Under the pieces are notes generated by a model. That model was given only the letters and a program-made list of their open reading frames with translations. It searched no databases and was not told the origin of the DNA. Below are positions 8,447 to 16,835 of a stretch of 64,000 nt of DNA, piece after piece. How positions within the stretch are numbered: the first letter of the stretch is position 1; each line of letters starts with the position of its first letter. Made by a program: the position numbers and the translations under genes. Source of the stretch: Chloroflexota bacterium (lineage in GTDB: Bacteria; Chloroflexota; Anaerolineae; Aggregatilineales; Aggregatilineaceae); NCBI GenBank assembly GCA_012729765.1, contig JAAYCM010000054.1, positions 36,452 through 100,451 of the forward strand, written 5' to 3'.

Positions 8447-9541
8447 CTAGGTCTCCGGCACATCCTTGAAACCGATCGCCCGCTTCACCAGGCAGCGTGC
8501 CCACTGATCGACGGGCGTAATGGGCAGCCGCTCCAGGCGATACTCGGCATAGGCATAACCTTCTGCGCCGAAGCTGCCTTTGAACTGCGCCAGAGCCTTC
8601 GACTGCCCGCTCTCACCAAAGTGATAGTGCCGGCAGCCAGCTTTGCAGGCCGCCTCGATCGCGCAGCAGTGGAGCAGATCGCTGGCGCGCACCGGCCCGG
8701 CCAGTTCCTCGTTCATCACGGCGCGGGTGGCGTGGGCGTTCGCGCCTTGCAGCACCACGATCGCCGCGATCGGCTCACCTTTTCGCCGCGCCACCCAGAT
8801 ATGACACGCACCCTTCAGGTGTTTCGCCATCAGATCGAACTTAAGGATCGGGTCGCGCTGCAAGCCGCGCAGCCGTGTCAGCCAGACTGGCTCGTGCTGC
8901 TGGCTGGCCCACCGGGTGAGCGATCGTTCCCACAGTTCGTAAAAGACCGTCACCAGGCTGCCCGACGAGTCGCATTCCACCTGGATGCCAGACTGTTTCG
9001 CCTTGCGCACCGCCGTTCGCTTGCTGCTTTTGAAACGCTGCATCCAGACTTTCGCGAACCCGCCTTCCAGGTCCAGCACATGGGCATAGCGCGGCACCGT
9101 AACGATCCCTGGCCGGTCCGAAGCAGCCCACTCCCGACAGTGCAGCGGGTTGGGCCGGATGCTGACTCCGACGCCGGTATGCTCCGCCAGATCGTCGAGC
9201 ACCGCGGCCATATCCTCGCAGCGCTGTTCGCCGTCGGATGTGACCAGTCCCCCGATGCCCCACCCATTCGGAAATGACATATAGCGTGCCAGCCCAGCCG
9301 GGAGTCCCGCCCGGCGGACCAGCGGCAGCACCATCTGCCGCCCGTTGGCCATCTCATACAGCCGGCTGGCGTCGCGGTAGCCCATCGCGCGCATGGCATC
9401 GATCCAACCCGGTGTTTGGGAAACCAACACGCTGGAATCCTGCTCGATCAGGTTTTCCCAGATGTCACGCGGTGCCGGAGACACCACCTTCGCAATCGGA
9501 GCACGCATCATAATATCTGCTCGATTCGGTGCAAAAATCAT
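8447..9541 (-). CDS. FemAB/GNAT-fold aminoacyl- or acyltransferase-like protein (copy 1)
   Basis: 364 residues. The start ATG overlaps the stop of the deacetylase gene as ATGA (9538-9541), with CGGAG just before it. The second half has the GNAT/FemAB pattern: ACHIWVARRKGEPIAAIVV, then YHFGESGQSKALAQFKGSFG. FemAB proteins transfer amino acids to peptidoglycan stems; relatives in exopolysaccharide clusters probably modify polysaccharide or its carrier. A close paralogue lies at 19244-20293; both share SPAPRxIWE near the N-terminus and end in RLPIT/KLPIT...KRAIGFKD/KKAIGFKD. The exact acceptor is unknown. Confidence 0.85.
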   Translation of the reverse strand: MIFAPNRADIMMRAPIAKVVSPAPRDIWENLIEQDSSVLVSQTPGWIDAMRAMGYRDASRLYEMANGRQMVLPLVRRAGLPAGLARYMSFPNGWGIGGLVTSDGEQRCEDMAAVLDDLAEHTGVGVSIRPNPLHCREWAASDRPGIVTVPRYAHVLDLEGGFAKVWMQRFKSSKRTAVRKAKQSGIQVECDSSGSLVTVFYELWERSLTRWASQQHEPVWLTRLRGLQRDPILKFDLMAKHLKGACHIWVARRKGEPIAAIVVLQGANAHATRAVMNEELAGPVRASDLLHCCAIEAACKAGCRHYHFGESGQSKALAQFKGSFGAEGYAYAEYRLERLPITPVDQWARCLVKRAIGFKDVPET

Positions 9542-10365
9542 TTGCTCCGTGCCAGATCGATTACCTGTTCCATGCGCCGCCTGGATCGGCGGACCACGCG
9601 CCAGAGAGCCGTTTGTGGCCGCTCGCCTCGCGGGGCGATGCGCAACCCCTCACCCCGCAGCAGCGCTTGCAGATCGACAGCGGTCGTATCGCGCGTGACG
9701 ATGATGCGCGCCAGTGCAAACCGATCGTCGCCAGTCGCGCTCATCGCGTGCTTGACGCCGCACGCCGACTCGAATCCGGCCTGCACGACCAGATCGCGCA
9801 CCGCCCGCCCATGATAACCGTGCGGATAGGCGAAGCTCGTCACCGGCTGGCCGAGATGCTGTTCCAGTTCGGCCTTCGAGCGCGTGATCTCGTCTCTGGC
9901 CTCGGCCAGCGGCAGCAGATCGAGCTGGGGGTGGGTGTGCGTGTGCGCGCCACACTCGATCCCCTGCGCGTGAATCGCGGCCACCTGCGGCCACGACATC
10001 ATCCGCCGGTGGCCTTCGCCCTCACGCGCCAGCCAGCGGCTCGTGCCCCCGACCGCGCCGGATACGATATAGATCGTGGCCGGGCAGTCATAGCGGCCCA
10101 GGATCGGGCAGGCGTGGGTATAAAAATCCTCGAAGCCGTCGTCGAAGGTGATCACAACCGGGCGCTGCTCCAGGCGCAGCCGGTCCTGGTCGATGGCGGT
10201 GACGAACTGGGTGACGGTCAGGGGCGTGTAGTGGTGGTCGCGCAGGACCTGGAGATGCTCGTCAAACAACTGTGGGGGCACGGTCCAGGTCCGAAAATGC
10301 TCGGAACTGTGCTCTGAGATGCTGTGATACATCAGGATCGGGACGGGAAAACGAATCGCGCTCAT
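9538..10365 (-). CDS. Polysaccharide deacetylase (NodB homology domain, CE4)
   Basis: 275 residues, no signal peptide. NodB motif 1 is TFDDGF (about residue 73) and motif 2 is HTHTHP (about 140), giving the Asp-His-His metal site of CE4 enzymes. Motif 3 is represented by FAYPHGYHGRAV. It should remove N- or O-acetyl groups from a polysaccharide or its lipid-linked repeat. It is the fourth gene of the 13858-7364 operon, 9 bases downstream of a GT2 gene and overlapping the FemAB gene by 4 bases. The absence of an export signal suggests it acts in the cytoplasm on a precursor, as some sugar-PP-lipid deacetylases do; this is inference. Confidence 0.92.
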   Translation of the reverse strand: MSAIRFPVPILMYHSISEHSSEHFRTWTVPPQLFDEHLQVLRDHHYTPLTVTQFVTAIDQDRLRLEQRPVVITFDDGFEDFYTHACPILGRYDCPATIYIVSGAVGGTSRWLAREGEGHRRMMSWPQVAAIHAQGIECGAHTHTHPQLDLLPLAEARDEITRSKAELEQHLGQPVTSFAYPHGYHGRAVRDLVVQAGFESACGVKHAMSATGDDRFALARIIVTRDTTAVDLQALLRGEGLRIAPRGERPQTALWRVVRRSRRRMEQVIDLARSK

Positions 10366-10374
10366 AGGCAGCCT

Positions 10375-11751
10375 TTAGAGAACCACGTTGCGCTCGCCGG
10401 TCGAGCCTGTCCCCGGCAGCGCCGGGCTGGATTCGCGTGGGGCGGCGTGTGCCAGCTTGCGCACGTGCCAGCGGCTTCGCAGGTAGGCCAGCGGGCCGGC
10501 GAGCATACCCTTCCGCTCGATCCAGTTCAGCTCTTTCGGATAGTCAGCCCGCTTTTTCTTATTCTTTTGCGATCCGGGTCGCAGCAAATAGAGCAGGCCA
10601 TACGGCACGCGGATCGCGATGTCCAGCGCCAGCCAGGGCCGGTCCACCAGACACTTCGTCAGGTAGGCGGTCAGGCCCACCCCGTAACCGTAGGCGCGCC
10701 GCCGCAGCGCGGCGAACTCGCGTGGGTCCCAGTGGTGGACGATCGCCGCCGGTTGGTAGACCAGCCGCCAGCCGCGCGTGATGACCTGGTAGAACGCGGC
10801 CAGATCGTCCCCGCCCACGCCGCGACTCCCCGCGCCCAGGGCCGGATCGAACCCGCCCATCTCGCGCAGCGCCGAGGTGCGAAACGCCATATTTGCGCCG
10901 GAGCCGACCGCGCCAATCGCGTAGGGGTAGAGCGGGCTTTTCAGCCGGTACTCACCCAGATCGAAAATCTGCGTGGCAAAGCCCTTGGCGAAACCGCCGT
11001 ACTGCTCGGCGAGAAGCTGGGCGGGCGTTTCCAGCTCGCCTGGAAAGATCAGGCCGGTCACACACGCGACATTTTCCATCGCCCGGAACCCACGCGCGAT
11101 TTCGGCCAGCCAGTGCCGGTCCACGATTACGTCATCGTCGGTGAACGCGACATACGTCCCCCGAACCTCGTGCATCCCCCGGTTGTGCGCCACTGCCAGG
11201 CCGGGCATATCCTCGCGCACGTAGCGCACCTGGGGTGCTTCCGCCGCCAGCCGCTCGATATATTCGGCGGTTTCGTCCGTGTCCGGCGCGTTATCGACCA
11301 CCACGATCTCGAAGCTCGGATAGTCCTGTGCCAGCAGCGATCGGAGCGTGGCCGCCAGCGACTGTGTGCGGTTGCGCGTGGCGACGACCACACTGATCAG
11401 CGGTGCGTCGGCTCGCAGCGCCTCGCGCGGCTCGACACAGCGCGGCATCCCCTGGACCGGCAGCCCGGCAGCCGTCAGCCCGGCGACCGGCGGCAGGCCG
11501 TCCTGCGCCAGATGTGCGCTGATCTCCATGCGCAGTGCGTCCCAAATTTGCGCCGCGCAGCCATCGGCACTCAGGCCGCTGTCACCGATCTGCACTTCGA
11601 CCACGCCCAGGGGCTGCGTATGGAGCCGCACGAGCGCCAGCCCGCGCCGGTAGCGCTCGCCGGATGCGGGATGCAAGCCAGAAACTGCCGGGATCGCCCC
11701 GGCCAGTTCCACCTCTAACACCATGACCTTTTCAAACTCGGCTGCTGTCAT
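10375..11751 (-). CDS. GT2 glycosyltransferase with N-terminal extension
   Basis: 458 residues. A GT-A domain begins near residue 118 (ISVVVATRNRTQSLAATL) and carries the acidic metal-binding motif FTDDDV (Asp 205-207) and later GGDDLAAFYQV. The first about 115 residues form an extra domain (VLEVELAGAIPAVSG) of a kind found in actinobacterial and chloroflexal GT2 proteins, of unknown role. The C-terminus is positively charged (KNKKKRADYPKELNW) after a hydrophobic patch, perhaps a membrane contact. Third gene in the operon. Donor and acceptor sugars cannot be predicted. Confidence 0.9.
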   Translation of the reverse strand: MTAAEFEKVMVLEVELAGAIPAVSGLHPASGERYRRGLALVRLHTQPLGVVEVQIGDSGLSADGCAAQIWDALRMEISAHLAQDGLPPVAGLTAAGLPVQGMPRCVEPREALRADAPLISVVVATRNRTQSLAATLRSLLAQDYPSFEIVVVDNAPDTDETAEYIERLAAEAPQVRYVREDMPGLAVAHNRGMHEVRGTYVAFTDDDVIVDRHWLAEIARGFRAMENVACVTGLIFPGELETPAQLLAEQYGGFAKGFATQIFDLGEYRLKSPLYPYAIGAVGSGANMAFRTSALREMGGFDPALGAGSRGVGGDDLAAFYQVITRGWRLVYQPAAIVHHWDPREFAALRRRAYGYGVGLTAYLTKCLVDRPWLALDIAIRVPYGLLYLLRPGSQKNKKKRADYPKELNWIERKGMLAGPLAYLRSRWHVRKLAHAAPRESSPALPGTGSTGERNVVL

Positions 11752-11774
11752 CGCTGCTCACTCATTGGCCGGCC

Positions 11775-12767
11775 TCAGATCGCGGGCCGTTCGCTCGACT
11801 GCGGCGCGGCAGCGGGCTTGCGTCTTGCCGCGAGGCGCTCCATCACCACGCCGACCAGATAGCCGGTGGTCGTGATCGCCAGCCCCAGCCCGATCGCGCT
11901 CGCACGGCGCAGCCCGTCGAGGTCGCGCCGGGTGAGGGCATCGACCAGCCCGCGTTTGAAGCCCTGCGGCAGCGTCACGAAGGTATAGGCCCGCTCCGAA
12001 GCGAGCGCGCTGTTGGCTCCCACATAGCGTGCGACCAGCGCCTTCGACAGCCCTTCGGAATAGCAGCGCGAGCGGAAGTAGTGCCACGTGCTGCGCTGCG
12101 GCGGGACGCGATGCTGCACGCGCGCCTGTGGATCGTAGGTCAGTAGGCTGTTGGGCGCATACTGCCTGGCCCGGATGCACAGTTCCGTTTCCTCGCATCC
12201 GACCGGGCGCGTGCCGATCCGCCCGATCCCATCGCGGAAGCCGCCGATGGCGTCGAACATCTCGCGCCGGAACGACATGTTGCAGCCGATCAGATTGCGG
12301 ATCGGCTTGACCGTCGTCGGCATACCGAGATAGGTGCAGCCGACCACCCAGTCGAATTCCTGCGGGAACCAGCCGGGCCGCCCTGCGGCCCACAGCGGCT
12401 CGATTGCACCCCCGACGCCCACCACCTGCGGATTCTCATAACCGGCTTTAAGCCGCTCGATCCAGTCTGGGGCGGCGATCGCGTCTTCGTCCATGAAGGC
12501 GATGATCGCACTCTGGGCGGCAGCGATCCCGCTGTTGCGCGCCCCCGACAGTCCGCGCTGGCGCACGTTCTCCAGCACCTTCACCCCAGAGAAGTGCGCC
12601 TCAGCGCGGGTGTAGAGCGCCGGATTGTGGTCGATCACAATCAGGATTTCGTCGGGTGGGATGCTCTGGCGCTGGAGTGATGCGATCGCAGCCCCCAGTT
12701 CATCCCACCGATCCTCAGTATAGGCGCAGACGATGACTGAAACGCCGAGTGCCGCACTCATGATCAC
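11775..12767 (-). CDS. GT2 glycosyltransferase
   Basis: 330 residues. GT-A domain from the N-terminus (GVSVIVCAYTEDRWDEL), with acidic motif FMDEDA at about 91-96 and the acceptor-side GCEETELCIRARQ. The C-terminal part has one hydrophobic stretch (AIGLGLAITTTGYLVGVVM) that may tether it to the membrane. Its start overlaps the stop of the upstream gene as ATGA (12764-12767), so translation is coupled. Rhamnosyl- or galactofuranosyltransferase-like by pattern; specificity unknown. Confidence 0.9.
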   Translation of the reverse strand: MIMSAALGVSVIVCAYTEDRWDELGAAIASLQRQSIPPDEILIVIDHNPALYTRAEAHFSGVKVLENVRQRGLSGARNSGIAAAQSAIIAFMDEDAIAAPDWIERLKAGYENPQVVGVGGAIEPLWAAGRPGWFPQEFDWVVGCTYLGMPTTVKPIRNLIGCNMSFRREMFDAIGGFRDGIGRIGTRPVGCEETELCIRARQYAPNSLLTYDPQARVQHRVPPQRSTWHYFRSRCYSEGLSKALVARYVGANSALASERAYTFVTLPQGFKRGLVDALTRRDLDGLRRASAIGLGLAITTTGYLVGVVMERLAARRKPAAAPQSSERPAI

Positions 12768-13858
12768 GCCTGGCTCGCCGCCCGCCCGATCGCTGCCTCG
12801 TCATGCTCGCGCTTGCCATCGACATACTCAAGCTTCACGAGGAACTGCTGGTCGATCACGATTCCGTTCTGGCCGGTGACCGGCCCGGCGGCCTGCGGCT
12901 CGGTACCGTTCTCGGTGAGAGCCGAAAAGCTCTTCTGGAAGGCGACCAGCACATCATGGCTGTGCGCCGGCGAGAAATTCTGACTGCCTTGCAGCAGGAA
13001 GTGCAGCGCCTCGCTGAGCAGGAGTTGGACCGGCTCCGGGCCTACTTCGACGATCTCGGTCTTGGCCAGCGCCGGGATGACTGCATGGCCACGCCGGTAT
13101 TGGACAAATTCACGGAAGATCGTTTTTAACACGCGCCAGCCATCCTTGAGCGCGTGCAGATTGCTCGTCCCAAAGCGGCGCGGATGCTCAAAGCTGCCGA
13201 CTTCCACAATCTTCAGCTTGGCTTCCAGCGCGCGCAGATTCATCTGAGTTTCGATCTCAAACCCATCGGCGTCCAGCGCGAGGCAGGGCAGGGTATACCG
13301 CCAGAAGGCATTATAGCCATAGCACAGATCGGTGTATTTGCCGCCGAACAGCAGCCGGGAGACGAAGACGAATCCCCAGTTGCCCAGCTTGCGGTGGAAC
13401 TCCATATCGGCGGTGCCGCCCCCCTGGACAAACCGGGACCCCTTGGCGAAGTCGGCGCCGGCTTCCAGCGCGCCCACAAAGGCCGGAATCTCCTGGGGAT
13501 CGGTCGAGCCGTCCGCGTCGATCATGACGATAATATCGCCGGTGGCGGCGGCAAAGCCTTCGCGCAGGGCGTTACCCTTGCCCCGCCCCTGCTGCATCAC
13601 GACGCGGACGTCGGGGCGCAGCGAGCGCGCGACGGCGATTGTGTCGTCGGTCGAGCGCCCATCGACCAGGATCACTTCATCGACCCAGGCCGGGATATGG
13701 GGCAGCACATACGGCAGGTTTTTGGCTTCGTTGAGCGTGGGAACAATAACACTCACTGTGGCTCTGGTTTTGCGCGGAACGGGATAAACCTTTACTCGAT
13801 GTGAACCACCATTAAGACTGGTACGAGCCGGTGCATTTAGTTCGCGTGACTGGAGCAT
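12764..13858 (-). CDS. GT2 glycosyltransferase, dolichyl-/polyprenyl-phosphate mannosyltransferase type
   Basis: 364 residues. ATG at 13858 has a strong GGGGAGGG ribosome site four bases upstream. GT-A domain from residue 34 (TVSVIVPTLNEAKNLPYVLP), nucleotide-sugar motif DADGSTD (Asp 114, 116) and GKGNALREGF, as in DPM1-like enzymes and UDP-glucose transferases. These typically charge polyprenyl phosphate with one sugar. Unlike many bacterial relatives there is no pair of C-terminal membrane helices; instead about 110 residues of mostly soluble sequence follow. First gene of the operon running to 7364. Confidence 0.9.
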   Translation of the reverse strand: MLQSRELNAPARTSLNGGSHRVKVYPVPRKTRATVSVIVPTLNEAKNLPYVLPHIPAWVDEVILVDGRSTDDTIAVARSLRPDVRVVMQQGRGKGNALREGFAAATGDIIVMIDADGSTDPQEIPAFVGALEAGADFAKGSRFVQGGGTADMEFHRKLGNWGFVFVSRLLFGGKYTDLCYGYNAFWRYTLPCLALDADGFEIETQMNLRALEAKLKIVEVGSFEHPRRFGTSNLHALKDGWRVLKTIFREFVQYRRGHAVIPALAKTEIVEVGPEPVQLLLSEALHFLLQGSQNFSPAHSHDVLVAFQKSFSALTENGTEPQAAGPVTGQNGIVIDQQFLVKLEYVDGKREHDEAAIGRAASQA

Positions 13859-14750
13859 ATTCCCTCCCCTGTATAGGAATTGCCTTGTACGATGTCAGTT
13901 CCAGTCGAGTCTTTATTGCTGTACCCGTATCGGGCGTGCCTGACCTTGTTAGCTGAGTGCAGCGCAAGAGACTGATGGTGTGGGTGTCAACCAGCAAGAC
14001 AGCATCCTCAGGAACAAACCTGCATCCCGAAACGGTATAACCTGTCTTTCAGGCTGACGGTGGACTGTTCGCCGGTCGGGAGCTTGAGATGGGTAAACCC
14101 GCCTTTTGCTGGCGACCGGCCTTCCCTGGGTCAATCAGGAAGCCACTTATAGAACTGGTAGATATTTCCCCGGACGAGCAACTTGATGTTGAACCTCGAG
14201 CGATTCATAAATTGAAAGATTTGTTTCTTACCAACTGCACATCTTCCTATTTCAACCATCCGAGAAGAAGTCAGTTAAAGATTATTTTACTCTAAGTCTC
14301 TTACCTAAGTCGATAAAAAAGACGATAAAAATTATCCATCAAAGGGGTTAAGCAATAAAAATGCTATAAAAATTCCCGCAGGACTGAGGTACTAAGCGCG
14401 CGCTTGGCCCTTTTTCTTCTATAATGAAGCAGGGCAGACAGTACCCGCTTTTATGGGTCTTTCTCGTGACTCATTGCACGGTTAGGCCATATCTGGGGCT
14501 GCATATCGCCGGGATTGGAAGCTCAGGGTGTGATCAAGCGTGGGAGTTTTCGTACCAGACTCGGTAATGAACAAGTTTTTTATACCTCTCTGATATACCA
14601 AGAACGTAAAGGTCTGGAGTCTCACGGGCTACTCGCGAATGCTTGATTGAACCTAAATCGGGTATACCAATTCTTTACTAAGTTATAACCTTACCATACT
14701 GAACGAAATGATCTATCTTGTGGGGATTTCAAGTTCCAGGGGGAATTTCG
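13859..14750. other. Long intergenic region between divergent genes
   Basis: About 890 bases with no convincing gene; short frames on both strands lack ribosome sites or recognisable sequence. It must carry the promoters of the minus-strand polysaccharide operon and the plus-strand LRR gene. A TATAAT at 14420-14425 on the plus strand lacks a good -35. Much of 14180-14400 is AT-rich. The segment 14041-14120 is rich in inverted repeats. Confidence 0.6.
14041..14120. other. Nested inverted repeats, possible structured RNA or regulator site
   Basis: Three nested or adjacent stems: CCTG/CAGG (14041-14053), GGGT/ACCC with a two-base loop (14091-14100), and an outer perfect 8-bp pair GCCGGTCG (14071-14078) with CGACCGGC (14113-14120). 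It matches no riboswitch family that I recognise. Confidence 0.3.
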
Positions 14751-16682
14751 ATGTTCAGAAAACGTGGGATGTTACATGCTGTGCCTGTTCGTCTCCTGCT
14801 CGTGTTGTGTATCGTGACGCTGTCTGTCGCCGGGTTGTTTGCCAAACCGGACCGCCGGGTCGGGGCTGCCGCCCCCGAAGAGATCGCGCTGCTGACGCAG
14901 CTTTATCACGCGACGGGCGGCGAAAACTGGAAGGTCAGGCTCAACTGGCTGCTCGGCGATCCCTGTATCGACCAGTGGAGCGGCGTCTACTGCACGCCAG
15001 AGGGCAATATCGCCGAGATTTCGCTCGCGTTCAACAACCTGACCGGGACTCTGCCCGACCTGTCCGGGCTGCCTTTCCTCTCGATTCTCACTCTTAATGG
15101 GAACACCCATCTCACGCTGGATGTGGGTGAGATCAACGCCGCGCGGCTGTCCTCTCTCGATCTGCGCGACACGCGCGCGACCGGCAACATCGCGCGCATT
15201 GACTCCCCGTTGATGAAGATGCTGTCGCTGAGCGATACCCAGGTCAACGGCGATATCGCGTTTCTCGATATGCCCCTGCTGTGGGAGCTGGAGCTGACGG
15301 ATACCCAGGCGGTCGGCGAGCTGGGCCGGCTGAAAACGCCTCACCTGCGGTCACTCGCGCTCGGCAATACCCGCGTGACCGGCAATATCGGCGAACTGGA
15401 CACACCATTTCTCACCACGCTGGAACTGGCCGATACCGCCGTGACCGGAAACGTGGGCGACTTGAAAACGCCGTTCCTGACCGCGCTCGACCTGACCGAT
15501 ACGCCGGTTGGTGGCGATCTCGCCTCGATCAATCTGCCCTATCTGGAGTCGCTCGATATCCAGGATTCCCTGATCACCGGCAATCTCGCCGATCTCAATG
15601 CGCCCAACCTGGTATCGTTCGGGGCCGCCGATCTGCCGCTCACCGGCGAGCTGGGCCAGCTCAAAACGCCCAAGCTGCAAAGCCTCGATCTGCGCAATAC
15701 CCGCATCGGCGGCGAGATCGACAGCCTGGACACGCCTTACCTCACCTCGCTGTTCCTGACCAGTACCGCGGTCGGCGGCAGTATCGCCAACCTCGAAACC
15801 CCGCTGCTGACCCGCCTGAGCCTGGACCACACCCTGATCGTCGGGAATATCGGCGGCCTGGGAATGCCCCTTCTCCGCGAGCTGCGCCTGCGGAGCACGC
15901 GCGCCAGCGGCAACCTGGAGAACCTGAACACGCCGCTGCTGGAACGGCTCGACTTGCAGGGTGCGGCGATCGTGGGCGATATCGCCAGCCTGAACGCGCC
16001 CGGCCTGCTCGAGCTGAACCTGGGGCTGACCGGCGTAACCGGCGATATCGGCAACCTGAAGGCGCCCTATCTCACCCGGCTCGATCTCAGCAACACCGCG
16101 ATTAGCGGCGACATCCGCAACCTCAACGCGCCTTTCCTGACCGATCTCGCGCTGCGCGAGTCGCAGGTCATGGGCGACATCGCAACGCTTAAAACGCCCT
16201 TGCTGACCGCGCTCGACCTGCGCGGCACACGCGTAACGGGCGATATTGCCACGCTCCAAACCGCACTGATGACCGATCTCGACCTGCGCTCGACGGGCGT
16301 AACCGGCGACATCGGCAGCATCGATGCGCCTCTGATGACCGGTCTCGACCTGAGCGTGACCGGCGTCACGGGCCGGCTCGAGACACTTAATTTCCCGGCC
16401 CTGACCTCGCTGAACCTGCGCGAAACCCAGGTCGAAGGCGATATTGCCCTGATCGAAAAAATGAGCACGCTGTGGGACCTCGACCTGGCCTATACCCTGA
16501 TCTACGGCCAGATTCCCGACTGGTCGGCGACGTGGAAGTACCTGCGCTGGGTCGATCTGCGCTGCACGCGCGTCGTCCCGCTCGACTCCAATGCGCGTAA
16601 CTGGCTGGTCAGCATCCACCAGTATTGGGATGCCTCGTTCGGCTGTTTCGCTGCCCGGCCCGAAGAAGAAGCAGCAGAGTAG
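14751..16682 (+). CDS. Secreted leucine-rich-repeat protein with 22-residue repeats
   Basis: 643 residues from ATG 14751, which has GGGGGAA six bases upstream; a longer frame from 14718 lacks one. Signal peptide about residues 1-32 (VRLLLVLCIVTLSVAGLFA). An N-cap region (EIALLTQLYHATGGENW, then CIDQWSGVYC) matches that of plant-type bacterial LRR proteins. About 22 repeats then follow; twenty in a row are exactly 22 residues, of the form DIxxLxTPxLTxLDLxxTxVTG. The usual LRR Asn is mostly replaced by Thr. The C-terminus has a Cys-bearing cap (RWVDLRCTRVV). Probable role is extracellular binding or adhesion. A strong terminator follows at 16704-16741. Confidence 0.92.
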   Translation: MFRKRGMLHAVPVRLLLVLCIVTLSVAGLFAKPDRRVGAAAPEEIALLTQLYHATGGENWKVRLNWLLGDPCIDQWSGVYCTPEGNIAEISLAFNNLTGTLPDLSGLPFLSILTLNGNTHLTLDVGEINAARLSSLDLRDTRATGNIARIDSPLMKMLSLSDTQVNGDIAFLDMPLLWELELTDTQAVGELGRLKTPHLRSLALGNTRVTGNIGELDTPFLTTLELADTAVTGNVGDLKTPFLTALDLTDTPVGGDLASINLPYLESLDIQDSLITGNLADLNAPNLVSFGAADLPLTGELGQLKTPKLQSLDLRNTRIGGEIDSLDTPYLTSLFLTSTAVGGSIANLETPLLTRLSLDHTLIVGNIGGLGMPLLRELRLRSTRASGNLENLNTPLLERLDLQGAAIVGDIASLNAPGLLELNLGLTGVTGDIGNLKAPYLTRLDLSNTAISGDIRNLNAPFLTDLALRESQVMGDIATLKTPLLTALDLRGTRVTGDIATLQTALMTDLDLRSTGVTGDIGSIDAPLMTGLDLSVTGVTGRLETLNFPALTSLNLRETQVEGDIALIEKMSTLWDLDLAYTLIYGQIPDWSATWKYLRWVDLRCTRVVPLDSNARNWLVSIHQYWDASFGCFAARPEEEAAE

Positions 16683-16703
16683 GGTCTGCTGGATTAAACA
16701 CCA

Positions 16704-16741
16704 GGCAGCCCGATGCCTGTGCACCGGGCTGCCTTTTATTT
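16704..16741 (+). terminator. Rho-independent terminator of the LRR gene
   Basis: GGCAGCCCG (16704-16712) pairs perfectly with CGGGCTGCC (16725-16733), and TTTTATTT follows. It lies about 20 bases after the LRR stop codon. Confidence 0.85.
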
Positions 16742-16779
16742 GTGCCGGGTAATCAGAGGTGCCGACCCCGATATTTCTT

Positions 16780-16817
16780 GTAGGGGCGATGCTTGCATCG
16801 CCCACCGGGACCCCTAC
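16780..16817. repeat. Dispersed palindromic repeat with GGGCGATGC core
   Basis: Outer arms GTAGGGG (16780-16786) and CCCCTAC (16811-16817) enclose the palindrome GGGCGATGC/GCATCGCCC (16784-16803). The same core with one change occurs at 26502-26521. It sits between the ends of two convergent genes, the usual place for REP-like elements. Confidence 0.55.
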
Positions 16818-16835
16818 GAGATGTGTTTACTACCC

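Noticed and set aside
14089..14295. 68-residue plus-strand frame in the long gap
   Set aside because: No ribosome site, mixed composition, and it crosses the inverted-repeat element.
15351..16805. 484-residue minus-strand frame opposite the LRR gene
   Set aside because: Its regular look comes from the 66-base repeat period of the LRR gene.
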